5,972 nt of DNA, from positions 1 through 5,972 of the forward strand of contig JAISZZ010000138.1 in assembly GCA_031284385.1 (NCBI GenBank), written 5' to 3'. This DNA comes from Treponema sp. GTDB lineage: Bacteria; Spirochaetota; Spirochaetia; Treponematales; Breznakiellaceae. The notes beneath the pieces were generated by a model. That model saw nothing but the letters and a program-made list of their open reading frames with translations, did no database searches and was not told the origin of the DNA. This document shows, piece by piece, positions 1-5,300 of the stretch. A program made the translations under genes and the position numbers. The first letter of the stretch is position 1. Each line of letters begins with the position of its first letter.

Positions 1-1
1 G

Positions 2-277
2 GAAGCCGCAAAACACAAAGCCGCCATCGAAACGGCAGCGCAGGCAGTATTGGATGCCCGTGCCAAGTACCCTGATAGCAGCCTAGCCGATTTATACGAC
101 CCGTTGACCATGCCGCCGGAACTGGTCAAAGCCCATCAGACACTCGACAAGGCGGTAGAGAAAGCCTACGGCAAAACCTTCACCAACGATGCCGACCGCG
201 TAGCCCACCTGTTCTACCTGTACCAGACACTAACCGAAGGGCTTATCGCCAAAAAAACCCGCCGCCGGAATATTTAA
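2..277 (+). CDS. C-terminal part of an MmeI-like (type IIG/IIL) DNA methyltransferase, 5' end outside window
   Basis: The reading frame is open from the left edge, so the gene starts outside the window and only its last 91 codons are seen. The block DSSLADLYDPLTMPPEL, followed by KAHQTLDKAVEKAYG and a RVAHLFYLYQTLTEGL helix, resembles the C-terminal domain of large class I SAM-dependent DNA methyltransferases of the MmeI type. These modify adenine in a specific DNA site and often carry a nuclease domain at the N-terminus; the catalytic NPPY-type motif would lie upstream and cannot be checked. An in-frame TTG at 50 could be called as a start, but the frame and family-like sequence continue upstream of it, so I treat it as internal. 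The gene converges on mtn. Alanine codons are 11 GCC of 16, whereas a mtn stretch (residues 54-59) uses GCG for all four, which suggests horizontal transfer. The tail KKTRRRNI is basic. Confidence 0.82.
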   Translation, partial: EAAKHKAAIETAAQAVLDARAKYPDSSLADLYDPLTMPPELVKAHQTLDKAVEKAYGKTFTNDADRVAHLFYLYQTLTEGLIAKKTRRRNI

Positions 278-298
278 TGCCTCAATGAGGCAGTTTTT
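278..298 (+). terminator. Rho-independent-type terminator after the methyltransferase gene
   Basis: Directly after the TAA stop, TGCCT(CA) at 278-284 pairs with (TG)AGGCA at 286-292, giving a 5-7 bp stem with a very small loop, followed by G and five T (294-298). The stem is short, so this may be a weak terminator, but its position right behind the stop codon and the T-run fit the role. Confidence 0.55.
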
Positions 299-310
299 GA
301 ACAACTCTAA

Positions 311-347
311 GGCAACGCTGATTAACTTGAGGCCAATCAGCGTTGCC
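311..347. repeat. Perfect 13-bp inverted repeat (hairpin)
   Basis: GGCAACGCTGATT (311-323) and AATCAGCGTTGCC (335-347) are exact reverse complements separated by 11 bases. No long T-run follows on either strand, so it is not a classic terminator, although it could support a bidirectional one between convergent genes. It could also be a REP-like or mobile-element relic. Only one copy is present in the window. Confidence 0.7.
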
Positions 348-351
348 CTAT

Positions 352-379
352 GTATTTGCTCATTTCATTACGCAAATAC
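352..379. repeat. 8-bp inverted repeat (hairpin)
   Basis: GTATTTGC (352-359) pairs with GCAAATAC (372-379) across a 12-base loop. It starts five bases after the preceding 13-bp palindrome and belongs to the same cluster. On its own it would be weak; the series of neighbouring palindromes makes it worth recording. Confidence 0.5.
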
Positions 380-390
380 GGCATTAAAGT

Positions 391-426
391 AGCACCGATT
401 TATGCGCACTCGCATAAATCAGTGCT
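391..426. repeat. Long inverted repeat with a single mismatch and 4-base loop
   Basis: AGCAC (391-395) and GATTTATGCG (397-406) pair with CGCATAAATC (411-420) and GTGCT (422-426). Only C396/A421 fails to pair, and the loop is CACT. This 15-bp stem is strong enough to form in single-stranded DNA or RNA. No homopolymer U-tract follows, so its job is unclear. Confidence 0.68.
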
Positions 427-432
427 TCCCTA

Positions 433-512
433 AGGAACTGTAAGTAAATAACATGACCATTTGGTCATATTATTTACTTATTGCATAAGCAATTTATTTT
501 TTTACAGTTCCT
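433..512. repeat. 80-bp nested palindromic element, MITE-like
   Basis: The ends AGGAACTGTAA (433-443) and TTACAGTTCCT (502-512) are perfect 11-bp inverted repeats. Inside is a nearly perfect 40-base palindrome: TAAGTAAATAA (441-451) with TTATTTACTTA (470-480), and ATGACCA (453-459) with TGGTCAT (462-468) around a TT loop. A small TTGC/GCAA hairpin (481-492) follows. Short terminal inverted repeats with internal symmetry and no coding capacity resemble a miniature inverted-repeat element, but I see no clear target-site duplication and no transposase. The right end overlaps the stop codon of mtn (TAG read from 513-511). Confidence 0.55.
480..503 (+). terminator. Possible plus-strand terminator: small hairpin plus T-rich tract
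   Basis: ATTGC (480-484) and GCAAT (489-493) form a 5-bp stem with loop ATAA, followed by a T-rich run including seven T at 497-503. The much stronger palindrome at 441-480 lies just upstream and may be the real pause structure. It would stop rightward transcription from entering mtn antisense. The short stem keeps confidence low. Confidence 0.3.
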
Positions 513-1239
513 AATATAGTTTTACTATTCGTTTTACTATTTCTGATGAATGTTTTGCCGCTGCCGGCAGGAATTCATCAAACTTCACAGGAGATTCTTC
601 ACCGGCTATATCGGACATGGCGCGTATGACAATATACCGCGTACCAAAAAGAGAGCAGGCGTGCGCTATCGCGGAGCCCTCCATTTCTACGGCGCGTATA
701 TTGGGAAATAATTTTATGATTTTCTCAACACGTTTAGCTTCGCACACAAATATATCGCCTGAACCTATCAAACATTCCGTGTAATTCAATGAGGCGGGTA
801 AAAGTCCTTCACTCTTGAGTTCACCGATTGCGCGAAGGCTCGTTTGTATGACAGATTTTTCAACATGAAAGAAAGCGTCTTTCATGCCCGGTATCTGACC
901 CACGGCGTAGCCAAATGCTGAAATATCAAAATCGTGATAAACAAGCGCCGATGACACGACAACATCGCCGAAATTGAGCGCCGGCGTACATCCTGCCGGA
1001 TTCATGCCGCCGGCGCAGCCCGTATTTATCACAAGGTCAGGCTTAAACCGGTTTACAAGCAGCGCCGCCCCCATCGCCGCGTTGCACTTCCCTATGCCGC
1101 AGCGCAAAAGGACGATGTCCTTACCTTCCAACACGCCGGTAAAATATTCAAACGGGCCTATTGTTTCTTTTGCGCGATTCAATATTAAACCCTGAAGAAT
1201 TGCGACTTCTTCTTCCATCGCGCCTATTATTCCAATCAT
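511..1239 (-). CDS. mtnN: 5'-methylthioadenosine/S-adenosylhomocysteine nucleosidase (MTN/Pfs)
   Basis: This cytosolic enzyme hydrolyses the glycosidic bond of methylthioadenosine and S-adenosylhomocysteine, releasing adenine and removing the inhibitory product of methyltransferases. The 242-residue protein opens with MIGIIGAMEEEV, whose E11 matches E. coli catalytic Glu12. It continues with GIGKCNAAMGA, INTGCAGG, YHDFDISAFGY, AVEMEGSA (E187 corresponds to Glu174) and IRAMSD (D210 corresponds to catalytic Asp197). All key residues are present. A short insertion after INTGCAGG explains the slight excess over the usual length of about 230. The ATG at 1239 is chosen because AAGGGG (1252-1247) lies 7 bases upstream and the conserved N-terminus begins there; an in-frame start at 1317 would add an unconserved extension running back into the previous gene. 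The gap to that gene is 11 bases. The stop codon lies at the edge of the palindromic element. Confidence 0.96.
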   Translation of the reverse strand: MIGIIGAMEEEVAILQGLILNRAKETIGPFEYFTGVLEGKDIVLLRCGIGKCNAAMGAALLVNRFKPDLVINTGCAGGMNPAGCTPALNFGDVVVSSALVYHDFDISAFGYAVGQIPGMKDAFFHVEKSVIQTSLRAIGELKSEGLLPASLNYTECLIGSGDIFVCEAKRVEKIIKLFPNIRAVEMEGSAIAHACSLFGTRYIVIRAMSDIAGEESPVKFDEFLPAAAKHSSEIVKRIVKLY

Positions 1240-1250
1240 GCGAAAACCCC

Positions 1251-1784
1251 TTATGTAAGCGAAAAATGATCCGCTATATGACCGCGCCATGGAGCGCGTT
1301 TTTCTTTCTGTTCCCATTCTATTATTTTTTTTATTTTAAAACTGCCGGGCACACGCGGATTTTCAAAAGTTACTATTCCAAAACGCCCGCCCCCTATATA
1401 CGTTACGGAATCACCTTTTTCCAGCGGTTCCATTTCAGCTATGCGTTTTAGCGCACAATCAAAATGTACGGCGCCTTCATCGTTGTCTTTACAGGAGAAC
1501 GCGGATGCCAAATCTTTTATAGGCTCTTTACAGTAAGAACAAATCGGCGTTGGAATAGGTTCTGTACGCAGTTTTGGGGATGTCCATTTAGGACGACTGC
1601 TAAAATTCTTATTACCTTTTTCCTGCTCTCTTCCACTTTTTTTATTACTTCCACGATCTTTAAAACCGTGCGCCGGCTCACAATCGTTTACAGCATTGTT
1701 TCGGGCGGATTGCCTGCGCGGTTGTTCGACCTGACCTGAACGCCTATTACGTCTATCTCCTCCCCTCGAATTTTCGTTCTTCAT
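1251..1784 (-). CDS. Unrecognised basic protein with a Cys/His metal-binding cluster
   Basis: I do not recognise this 177-residue protein. Residues 1-75 are rich in Arg, Asn, Ser, Lys and Gln and low in hydrophobic residues, so they are probably disordered and suited to nucleic-acid contact. Residues 82-110 hold CSYC (C82, C85), C98 and HFDC (H107, C110), a spacing that fits a small zinc site. A compact C-terminal part follows (KGDSVTYIGGGRFGIVTFENP), which could form a small beta barrel, and the protein ends in a tryptophan-containing tail. No signal peptide or membrane segment is visible. The ATG at 1784 is preferred because GAAGGCGGA sits just upstream; an in-frame ATG at 1817 has poor ribosome-binding context and would lengthen the overlap with the upstream gene. 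Even so, the gene overlaps that gene by 32 bases. Its place between a FlgM-like gene and mtn gives no firm clue to function. Confidence 0.75.
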   Translation of the reverse strand: MKNENSRGGDRRNRRSGQVEQPRRQSARNNAVNDCEPAHGFKDRGSNKKSGREQEKGNKNFSSRPKWTSPKLRTEPIPTPICSYCKEPIKDLASAFSCKDNDEGAVHFDCALKRIAEMEPLEKGDSVTYIGGGRFGIVTFENPRVPGSFKIKKIIEWEQKEKRAPWRGHIADHFSLT

Positions 1785-1947
1785 AAGTTCCGCCTTCTTT
1801 AATGCCCAGAATTTCATTGCTCAAAACCTGGGCAATATGCTGAATCGCGCTCGAAAGATATTCCTTATTATTTATTGATTGCTTTAACCGCGCAATTCTT
1901 AACGGATCCGGTGTTTTTTTACGTTTTTCCGTCTGCCCCACAATCAT
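1753..1947 (-). CDS. Small FlgM-like protein (candidate anti-sigma-28 factor)
   Basis: The 64-residue product has a basic start (EKRKKTPDP) and then RIARLKQSINNKEYLSSAIQ, continuing HIAQVLSNEIL. This resembles the C-terminal sigma-binding part of FlgM, whose pattern is R-(I/V)-xx-(L/I)-K-xx-I-xx-G-x-Y followed by a helix with IA..L. FlgM binds FliA (sigma-28), holds back late flagellar genes and is exported by the flagellar apparatus. The protein is shorter than typical FlgM (about 90-100), lacks the Gly before Tyr (K28-E29-Y30) and has a polar tail, so the call rests on the pattern only. ATG overlaps the yraN stop as ATGA, and GGAGGG lies 3 bases upstream, so translation is probably coupled. 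The last ten codons also carry the ribosome-binding site and start of the next gene. An unrelated small regulator remains possible. Confidence 0.55.
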   Translation of the reverse strand: MIVGQTEKRKKTPDPLRIARLKQSINNKEYLSSAIQHIAQVLSNEILGIKEGGTYEERKFEGRR

Positions 1948-2333
1948 ACACCCTCCGTAAAAGCGGATGCAATATGAGTAACAGCGTCCGCTTGTATAAA
2001 AACAACATCAAATCTAATTGACATATCTCTATATTCTCGATGGTTTTTGACAAAATACTTAGAGGTTTCTATGATTCGGCTTTGCTTTTTTAGATCGATG
2101 CTGTATTCAAGATTTTCGATGGAGTATACAGACCACGTTTTGACCTCCACAAAAACCAACACATCATTATCAATGGCGATTATATCGATTTCACCCGGCT
2201 GGAAACGGATATTTCGTCCGACTATCCGCATACCGGCGGACTCAAGAAAAGCCGCCGCCCTGTCTTCACCCTCCTTGCCGGTCAGAGGTTTTTTATTCGA
2301 CAATATTTCAGAATGAGGGCGGCGCCCGCTCAA
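1944..2333 (-). CDS. YraN/UPF0102 family putative endonuclease-fold protein
   Basis: The 129-residue protein matches the UPF0102 (YraN) family: GKEGEDRAAAFLESAG (residues 19-34), GRNIRFQPGEIDIIAID (39-55) and LVFVEVKTW (59-67). D50 and the E63-x-K65 pair form the PD-(D/E)xK-type nuclease signature, and E23 may complete it. The family is near-universal in bacteria and its biological role is poorly defined; a part in DNA processing is assumed from the fold. The usual length of about 120 is kept. The start is TTG at 2333, with AGGA (2344-2341) 7 bases upstream; no in-frame ATG precedes the conserved block. It begins 18 bases after the HD-GYP stop and ends in an ATGA overlap with the FlgM-like gene. 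The middle region after VKTW carries SIENLEYSIDLKKQSRI, the usual K-(K/x)-Q-R-(I/L) helix. Confidence 0.9.
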   Translation of the reverse strand: MSGRRPHSEILSNKKPLTGKEGEDRAAAFLESAGMRIVGRNIRFQPGEIDIIAIDNDVLVFVEVKTWSVYSIENLEYSIDLKKQSRIIETSKYFVKNHREYRDMSIRFDVVFIQADAVTHIASAFTEGV

Positions 2334-2351
2334 GACCGCATCCTGCGACTA

Positions 2352-3590
2352 TTATGCCGGCGTGATGGCGCGTGTTATAAACAGCGACTTTTCTGATAAG
2401 AGATCTATCTTGTTCCCAGTTAACGTATTATTATCAATGTCCGGTACAATTTGAATCACAGGACGCAGCGGCGCTTTTTCATTAATATCCACTATCCTAG
2501 CCATAGAACCGTCATTAAGCAGCACGAGTGAACCTAACGGATATATACCCATAATTTTCAAAAACACTTTTAGCACGTCCGGTGAAAAATGAGATGCGTT
2601 CTCTGAAAGAATTGTCTTCATGGCAATGTAACCGGACATAGAGTTACGGTACGGTTTATTGCTTACCATAGCCACAAAAGCATCCGCCACCGCCACTATA
2701 AGGGAACGTGAATTTATATAAGTTCCCGAAAGGCGGCGTGGATAGCCGTTTCCGTCCCAGCGTTCATGGTGTTGCAGCGCAATATGGCCTATAGAATTAG
2801 GATAGAGCAGTTCATTTTTTATAATATTTGAAGAATGAACAGGATGAGATTGAATTACCTGCACGTCGTCCGCCGAAAGTTTTCCTTGCTTTGTCACAAT
2901 ATCACGCGGCAGCCTTAGCATACCGACATCATGCAGTATGGCGGCCACAATAAGTTCCTGATTTCTGGATTCGTCAAGATTTAGTTCCTTTCCGATAATC
3001 GCCGATATAATGGCGGAATCCACAGAATTCTTTGCCAGCGCAATGTTCTTGCTGGAATCATTGTAAAAAATAGAGTTAATGGCGCAGTTGCGGTGCTTTT
3101 TAACTATATCTATCAGAGAATCAGTGATATTCCATAAAAGCCTGATATTTGCCATTCTACGGGCGGCGATAGCGTCAAATATGCCGTTAAGCTGCTCAAC
3201 AATACGCGCTATTGAGATGTATATATCCGCATTCGTTGTAACAGCCGGCATGGACGGCATATCGGAAGCGTCATCCTCTATGTTGATGCTGCTGTCCAAA
3301 AATGGCTCTTTGGGCATGGACGACAGATCGGAAGTATCGTCTTCTATGATGACAGGTTTTGCTTGTACCGGAAACGTGGGTTTTTTAATAGACACTGGTT
3401 CCCGTAAATCCAAAAATGGATCTGTTTCTTTTTTTACAAAAACTTCTTTAACGCCGAGAGATGTTAGTAAGTCTATGTCTTTTTTTAGAATACGGGTATT
3501 TGCCGTTACAAAAATACTGTCTTCATCAATAAATAAAGGGTTGTTAAATACCAGCCCTTCTTTTAACTTTGTCACCTCTATCTTTTCCAT
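2352..3590 (-). CDS. HD-GYP domain protein with altered catalytic motif (c-di-GMP phosphodiesterase family)
   Basis: The 412-residue protein has an N-terminal region (1-55, VTKLKEGLVFNNPLF...LGVKEVFVKK) like the segment often found before HD-GYP domains. An acidic linker with a two-fold repeat follows (about 57-115), then a helical segment, and an HD-GYP domain from about 175 to 345. Motifs seen are H220-D221-xG-M224, H249, HHERWDGNGYP (274-284) and VADAFVAMVSNKPYR (301-315). Active members hydrolyse cyclic di-GMP with a bound di- or trinuclear metal centre. Here the first histidine of the usual HSVNVA motif is Asn (N188 in KNSVDSA), and the HDxGK lysine is Met (M224), so activity may be lost or changed and the protein may act as a sensor. 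No transmembrane segment is evident, so it is probably cytoplasmic. A C-terminal part after 350 (PLGSLVLLNDGSMARIVDIN) is a small beta-rich add-on. It follows rplS by 17 bases with only a weak GGA ribosome-binding site. Confidence 0.92.
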   Translation of the reverse strand: MEKIEVTKLKEGLVFNNPLFIDEDSIFVTANTRILKKDIDLLTSLGVKEVFVKKETDPFLDLREPVSIKKPTFPVQAKPVIIEDDTSDLSSMPKEPFLDSSINIEDDASDMPSMPAVTTNADIYISIARIVEQLNGIFDAIAARRMANIRLLWNITDSLIDIVKKHRNCAINSIFYNDSSKNIALAKNSVDSAIISAIIGKELNLDESRNQELIVAAILHDVGMLRLPRDIVTKQGKLSADDVQVIQSHPVHSSNIIKNELLYPNSIGHIALQHHERWDGNGYPRRLSGTYINSRSLIVAVADAFVAMVSNKPYRNSMSGYIAMKTILSENASHFSPDVLKVFLKIMGIYPLGSLVLLNDGSMARIVDINEKAPLRPVIQIVPDIDNNTLTGNKIDLLSEKSLFITRAITPA

Positions 3591-3607
3591 AATATTTTTC
3601 CGTTAAT

Positions 3608-4027
3608 TCATTCCGTACCGGCAAGCTCGCTCTGCTTTGTCCGCCCCCCCTCAGAACCGGGACCCTTTGTTACCGTGCTTTTTTTGCCCAGCAATTCCTT
3701 GATTTTCGCGGCTTTCCCAATCTTATGCCGGATATAGTACAGTTTTGCGCGCCGTACTTTACCTGAACGGCTGACTTCTATACGCGCTATACGCGGCGAA
3801 TAGAGCGGAAACACGCGCTCAACGCCAACGCCGTAAGAATTTTTGCGGACAGTAAAGGTTTTCCCAGAGCGTGAATTCTTTATCGCTATTACCAGCCCCT
3901 CATATATCTGAATACGCTCCTTGCCTCCCTCAACAATTTTGAAATGAATTTTGACAGTATCGCCAGGCCTAAATAAAGTTACCTCGCTATTCATCTGCGC
4001 TTCTTCGATAGCTTTTATCTCATTCAT
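3608..4027 (-). CDS. rplS: 50S ribosomal protein bL19
   Basis: bL19 lies at the interface of the large and small ribosomal subunits. The 139-residue product shows the family blocks [20 protein letters not shown] (19-38), IYEGLVIA (41-48), [20 protein letters not shown] (57-76), [20 protein letters not shown] (77-96) and [15 protein letters not shown]. The usual length is about 115; the extra length is a C-terminal tail of about 25 residues ([25 protein letters not shown]) rich in Gly, Ser, Thr and charged residues, probably disordered. The tail codes through a run of seven G on the coding strand. ATG overlaps the trmD stop as ATGA, with GAGGAATT just upstream as a good ribosome-binding site. 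Confidence 0.97.
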   Translation of the reverse strand: MNEIKAIEEAQMNSEVTLFRPGDTVKIHFKIVEGGKERIQIYEGLVIAIKNSRSGKTFTVRKNSYGVGVERVFPLYSPRIARIEVSRSGKVRRAKLYYIRHKIGKAAKIKELLGKKSTVTKGPGSEGGRTKQSELAGTE

Positions 4028-4785
4028 AATTCCTCCACTATGCCGGATATTTCATATATGATTTTACGGGTTTCATCGTCAAAAATCCCTTCTTTTAAGC
4101 CTTTATGCAATAAATCACGGCGATTTAAAAAGGTTTTTTCGACCCGTTTTCTGAGTCTCCAGCGTCTAATATTTTCGTGATGGCCTGAAAGCAAAATTTC
4201 AGGAACCCGCACCCCTCCATATACACTATCATATATTTCCGGTCGTGTATACTGGGGGTACTCCAGCAATCCGCCGGAAAAACTTTCTTCGTTCAGAGAT
4301 TCGGCGTTTATTACATCATCTACGAGTCTGTAGCTCGCGTCTATAAGCGACAGCGCCGCCGTCTCGCCTGAGGACAGTACATAGTCCCCGACTGAAATTT
4401 CATCGTCAACATAAAGGTCGATTATGCGTTGGTCTATGCCTTCGTAGCGTCCGCAAATCAGGATTAGTTCCCGCTCACGCGATAGTTCTTTTGCCATATC
4501 TTGATTGAACATCTTGCCGGACGGCGAAAGGTATACCGCACGTTTATCCGTATCGCCTGCGCCCGCCGCGTCTAAAGCCCGTGCGAGCGGCTCCGGTAAC
4601 ATGAGCATACCAGCGCCGCCGCCGTAAGGAGCGTCATCGCAGGTCTTATGTTTATCCATCGCGTAATCGCGTATGTTGACAGCCTCGTACTCCACAATAC
4701 CGCGCGCTATCGCCTTCGCCATGATAGATGTAGCAAAAAAAGCATCAATTATCTCTGGAAAAAGCGAAAGAACCGTATATTTCAT
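4024..4785 (-). CDS. trmD: tRNA (guanine37-N1)-methyltransferase TrmD
   Basis: TrmD methylates N1 of G37 next to the anticodon using S-adenosylmethionine, which prevents +1 frameshifting; it works as a dimer with a knotted SPOUT fold. The 253-residue protein shows [10 protein letters not shown] at the start, [11 protein letters not shown] (50-60), VYLSPSGK (84-91), the knot motif [12 protein letters not shown] (109-120), [15 protein letters not shown] (127-141), [13 protein letters not shown] (173-185) and [17 protein letters not shown] (194-210). By alignment to E. coli TrmD, catalytic Asp169 corresponds to E167 here (EESF for EDSF), a conservative change, and YVLSGG is YVLSSG. R153 (SYRL) matches Arg154. 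The length is normal. ATG overlaps the rimM stop as ATGA; the upstream ribosome-binding signal is weak, so translation is probably coupled to rimM. Confidence 0.97.
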   Translation of the reverse strand: MKYTVLSLFPEIIDAFFATSIMAKAIARGIVEYEAVNIRDYAMDKHKTCDDAPYGGGAGMLMLPEPLARALDAAGAGDTDKRAVYLSPSGKMFNQDMAKELSRERELILICGRYEGIDQRIIDLYVDDEISVGDYVLSSGETAALSLIDASYRLVDDVINAESLNEESFSGGLLEYPQYTRPEIYDSVYGGVRVPEILLSGHHENIRRWRLRKRVEKTFLNRRDLLHKGLKEGIFDDETRKIIYEISGIVEEL

Positions 4786-5300
4786 TCAATAATCCATGTC
4801 GATAACAGCGCTATCTCCTGTTTTTTAATGTTGATTTCACCGAAAAATTCGTTTCTGAACGGCACGAGTCTTAGTTTCCCAGAAAGCAGCCGCACTTCGG
4901 CCAACTGCCCGCCGCCGCCCTCCAGTATATCCGTTACCGCCCCAAGCTCCGCGCCGTCCACGCCAACCACGCGAATGCCCTTTAAGTCTTCGATATAGAA
5001 CTCACCGTCCGCAAGCGGTGCCGCTTCCTCCCGTGAAAGTAATAATTCGGAGCCAGAAAGCGGTTTCGCCTGTTCCGGCGTGTCAATATTTTTGAATTTA
5101 ACAAGAATATTTCCGGGCGATCCTTCGATTGTCCGTATTTTTTCAATTTTATAGACGCGCTCACCGGTGGAATTTCGTAGTATAACAGATGAAAGCCGTA
5201 ATAAATGCGCTGTTTCGCCTGAAAATGAACGTACTTTTACAAAACCCTCAAGGGCAAACGGCGATAAAATAACGGCGCTTATAAATTTTTCATCAATCAA
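4782..5300 (-). CDS. rimM: 16S rRNA processing / 30S maturation factor RimM
   Basis: RimM binds ribosomal protein uS19 and helps assemble the head of the 30S subunit. The 172-residue product has the N-terminal RimM beta-barrel (about 5-92: LEGFVKVRSFSGET, NIDTPEQAKPLSGSELLLSR) and a C-terminal PRC barrel (about 97-170: GEFYIEDLKGIRVVGVDGAE, ILEGGGGQLAEVRLLSGK, LVPF). The usual G-(K/R)-(I/V)-xxxHGxxGxV entry motif is reduced to AVILSPFALEGFVKV, missing the first Gly and the His-Gly; this is the main departure from the E. coli form. The start is TTG at 5300, overlapping the khpA stop by 8 bases. The nearby ATG (out of frame) runs into a stop after four codons, so TTG is the only sensible start. 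Position between khpA and trmD is the standard order in many bacteria. Confidence 0.93.
   Translation of the reverse strand: MIDEKFISAVILSPFALEGFVKVRSFSGETAHLLRLSSVILRNSTGERVYKIEKIRTIEGSPGNILVKFKNIDTPEQAKPLSGSELLLSREEAAPLADGEFYIEDLKGIRVVGVDGAELGAVTDILEGGGGQLAEVRLLSGKLRLVPFRNEFFGEINIKKQEIALLSTWIIE

Noticed and set aside
278..512. CRISPR array or integron attC site
   Set aside because: The palindromes differ in sequence and spacing, there are no equal repeats or spacers, and the GTTRRRY core of attC is missing.
1240..1317. N-terminal extension of mtn from an upstream start
   Set aside because: The conserved MIGIIGAMEEE begins at 1239 with its own ribosome-binding site, and the extension overlaps the previous gene.
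1464..1739. Plus-strand open frame with hydrophobic stretches
   Set aside because: It is antisense to the Cys-rich gene; the hydrophobic look comes from the complement of its Lys/Arg/Glu-rich coding sequence.
1755..1775. Strong Shine-Dalgarno-like AGGGGAGGAG inside the Cys-rich gene
   Set aside because: No ATG, GTG or TTG follows at suitable distance; it simply encodes the Arg-Gly-Gly stretch.
3079..3606. Long plus-strand open frame of 175 codons
   Set aside because: It lies fully antisense to the HD-GYP gene, which has clear family motifs; the frame shows no domain and no ribosome-binding site.
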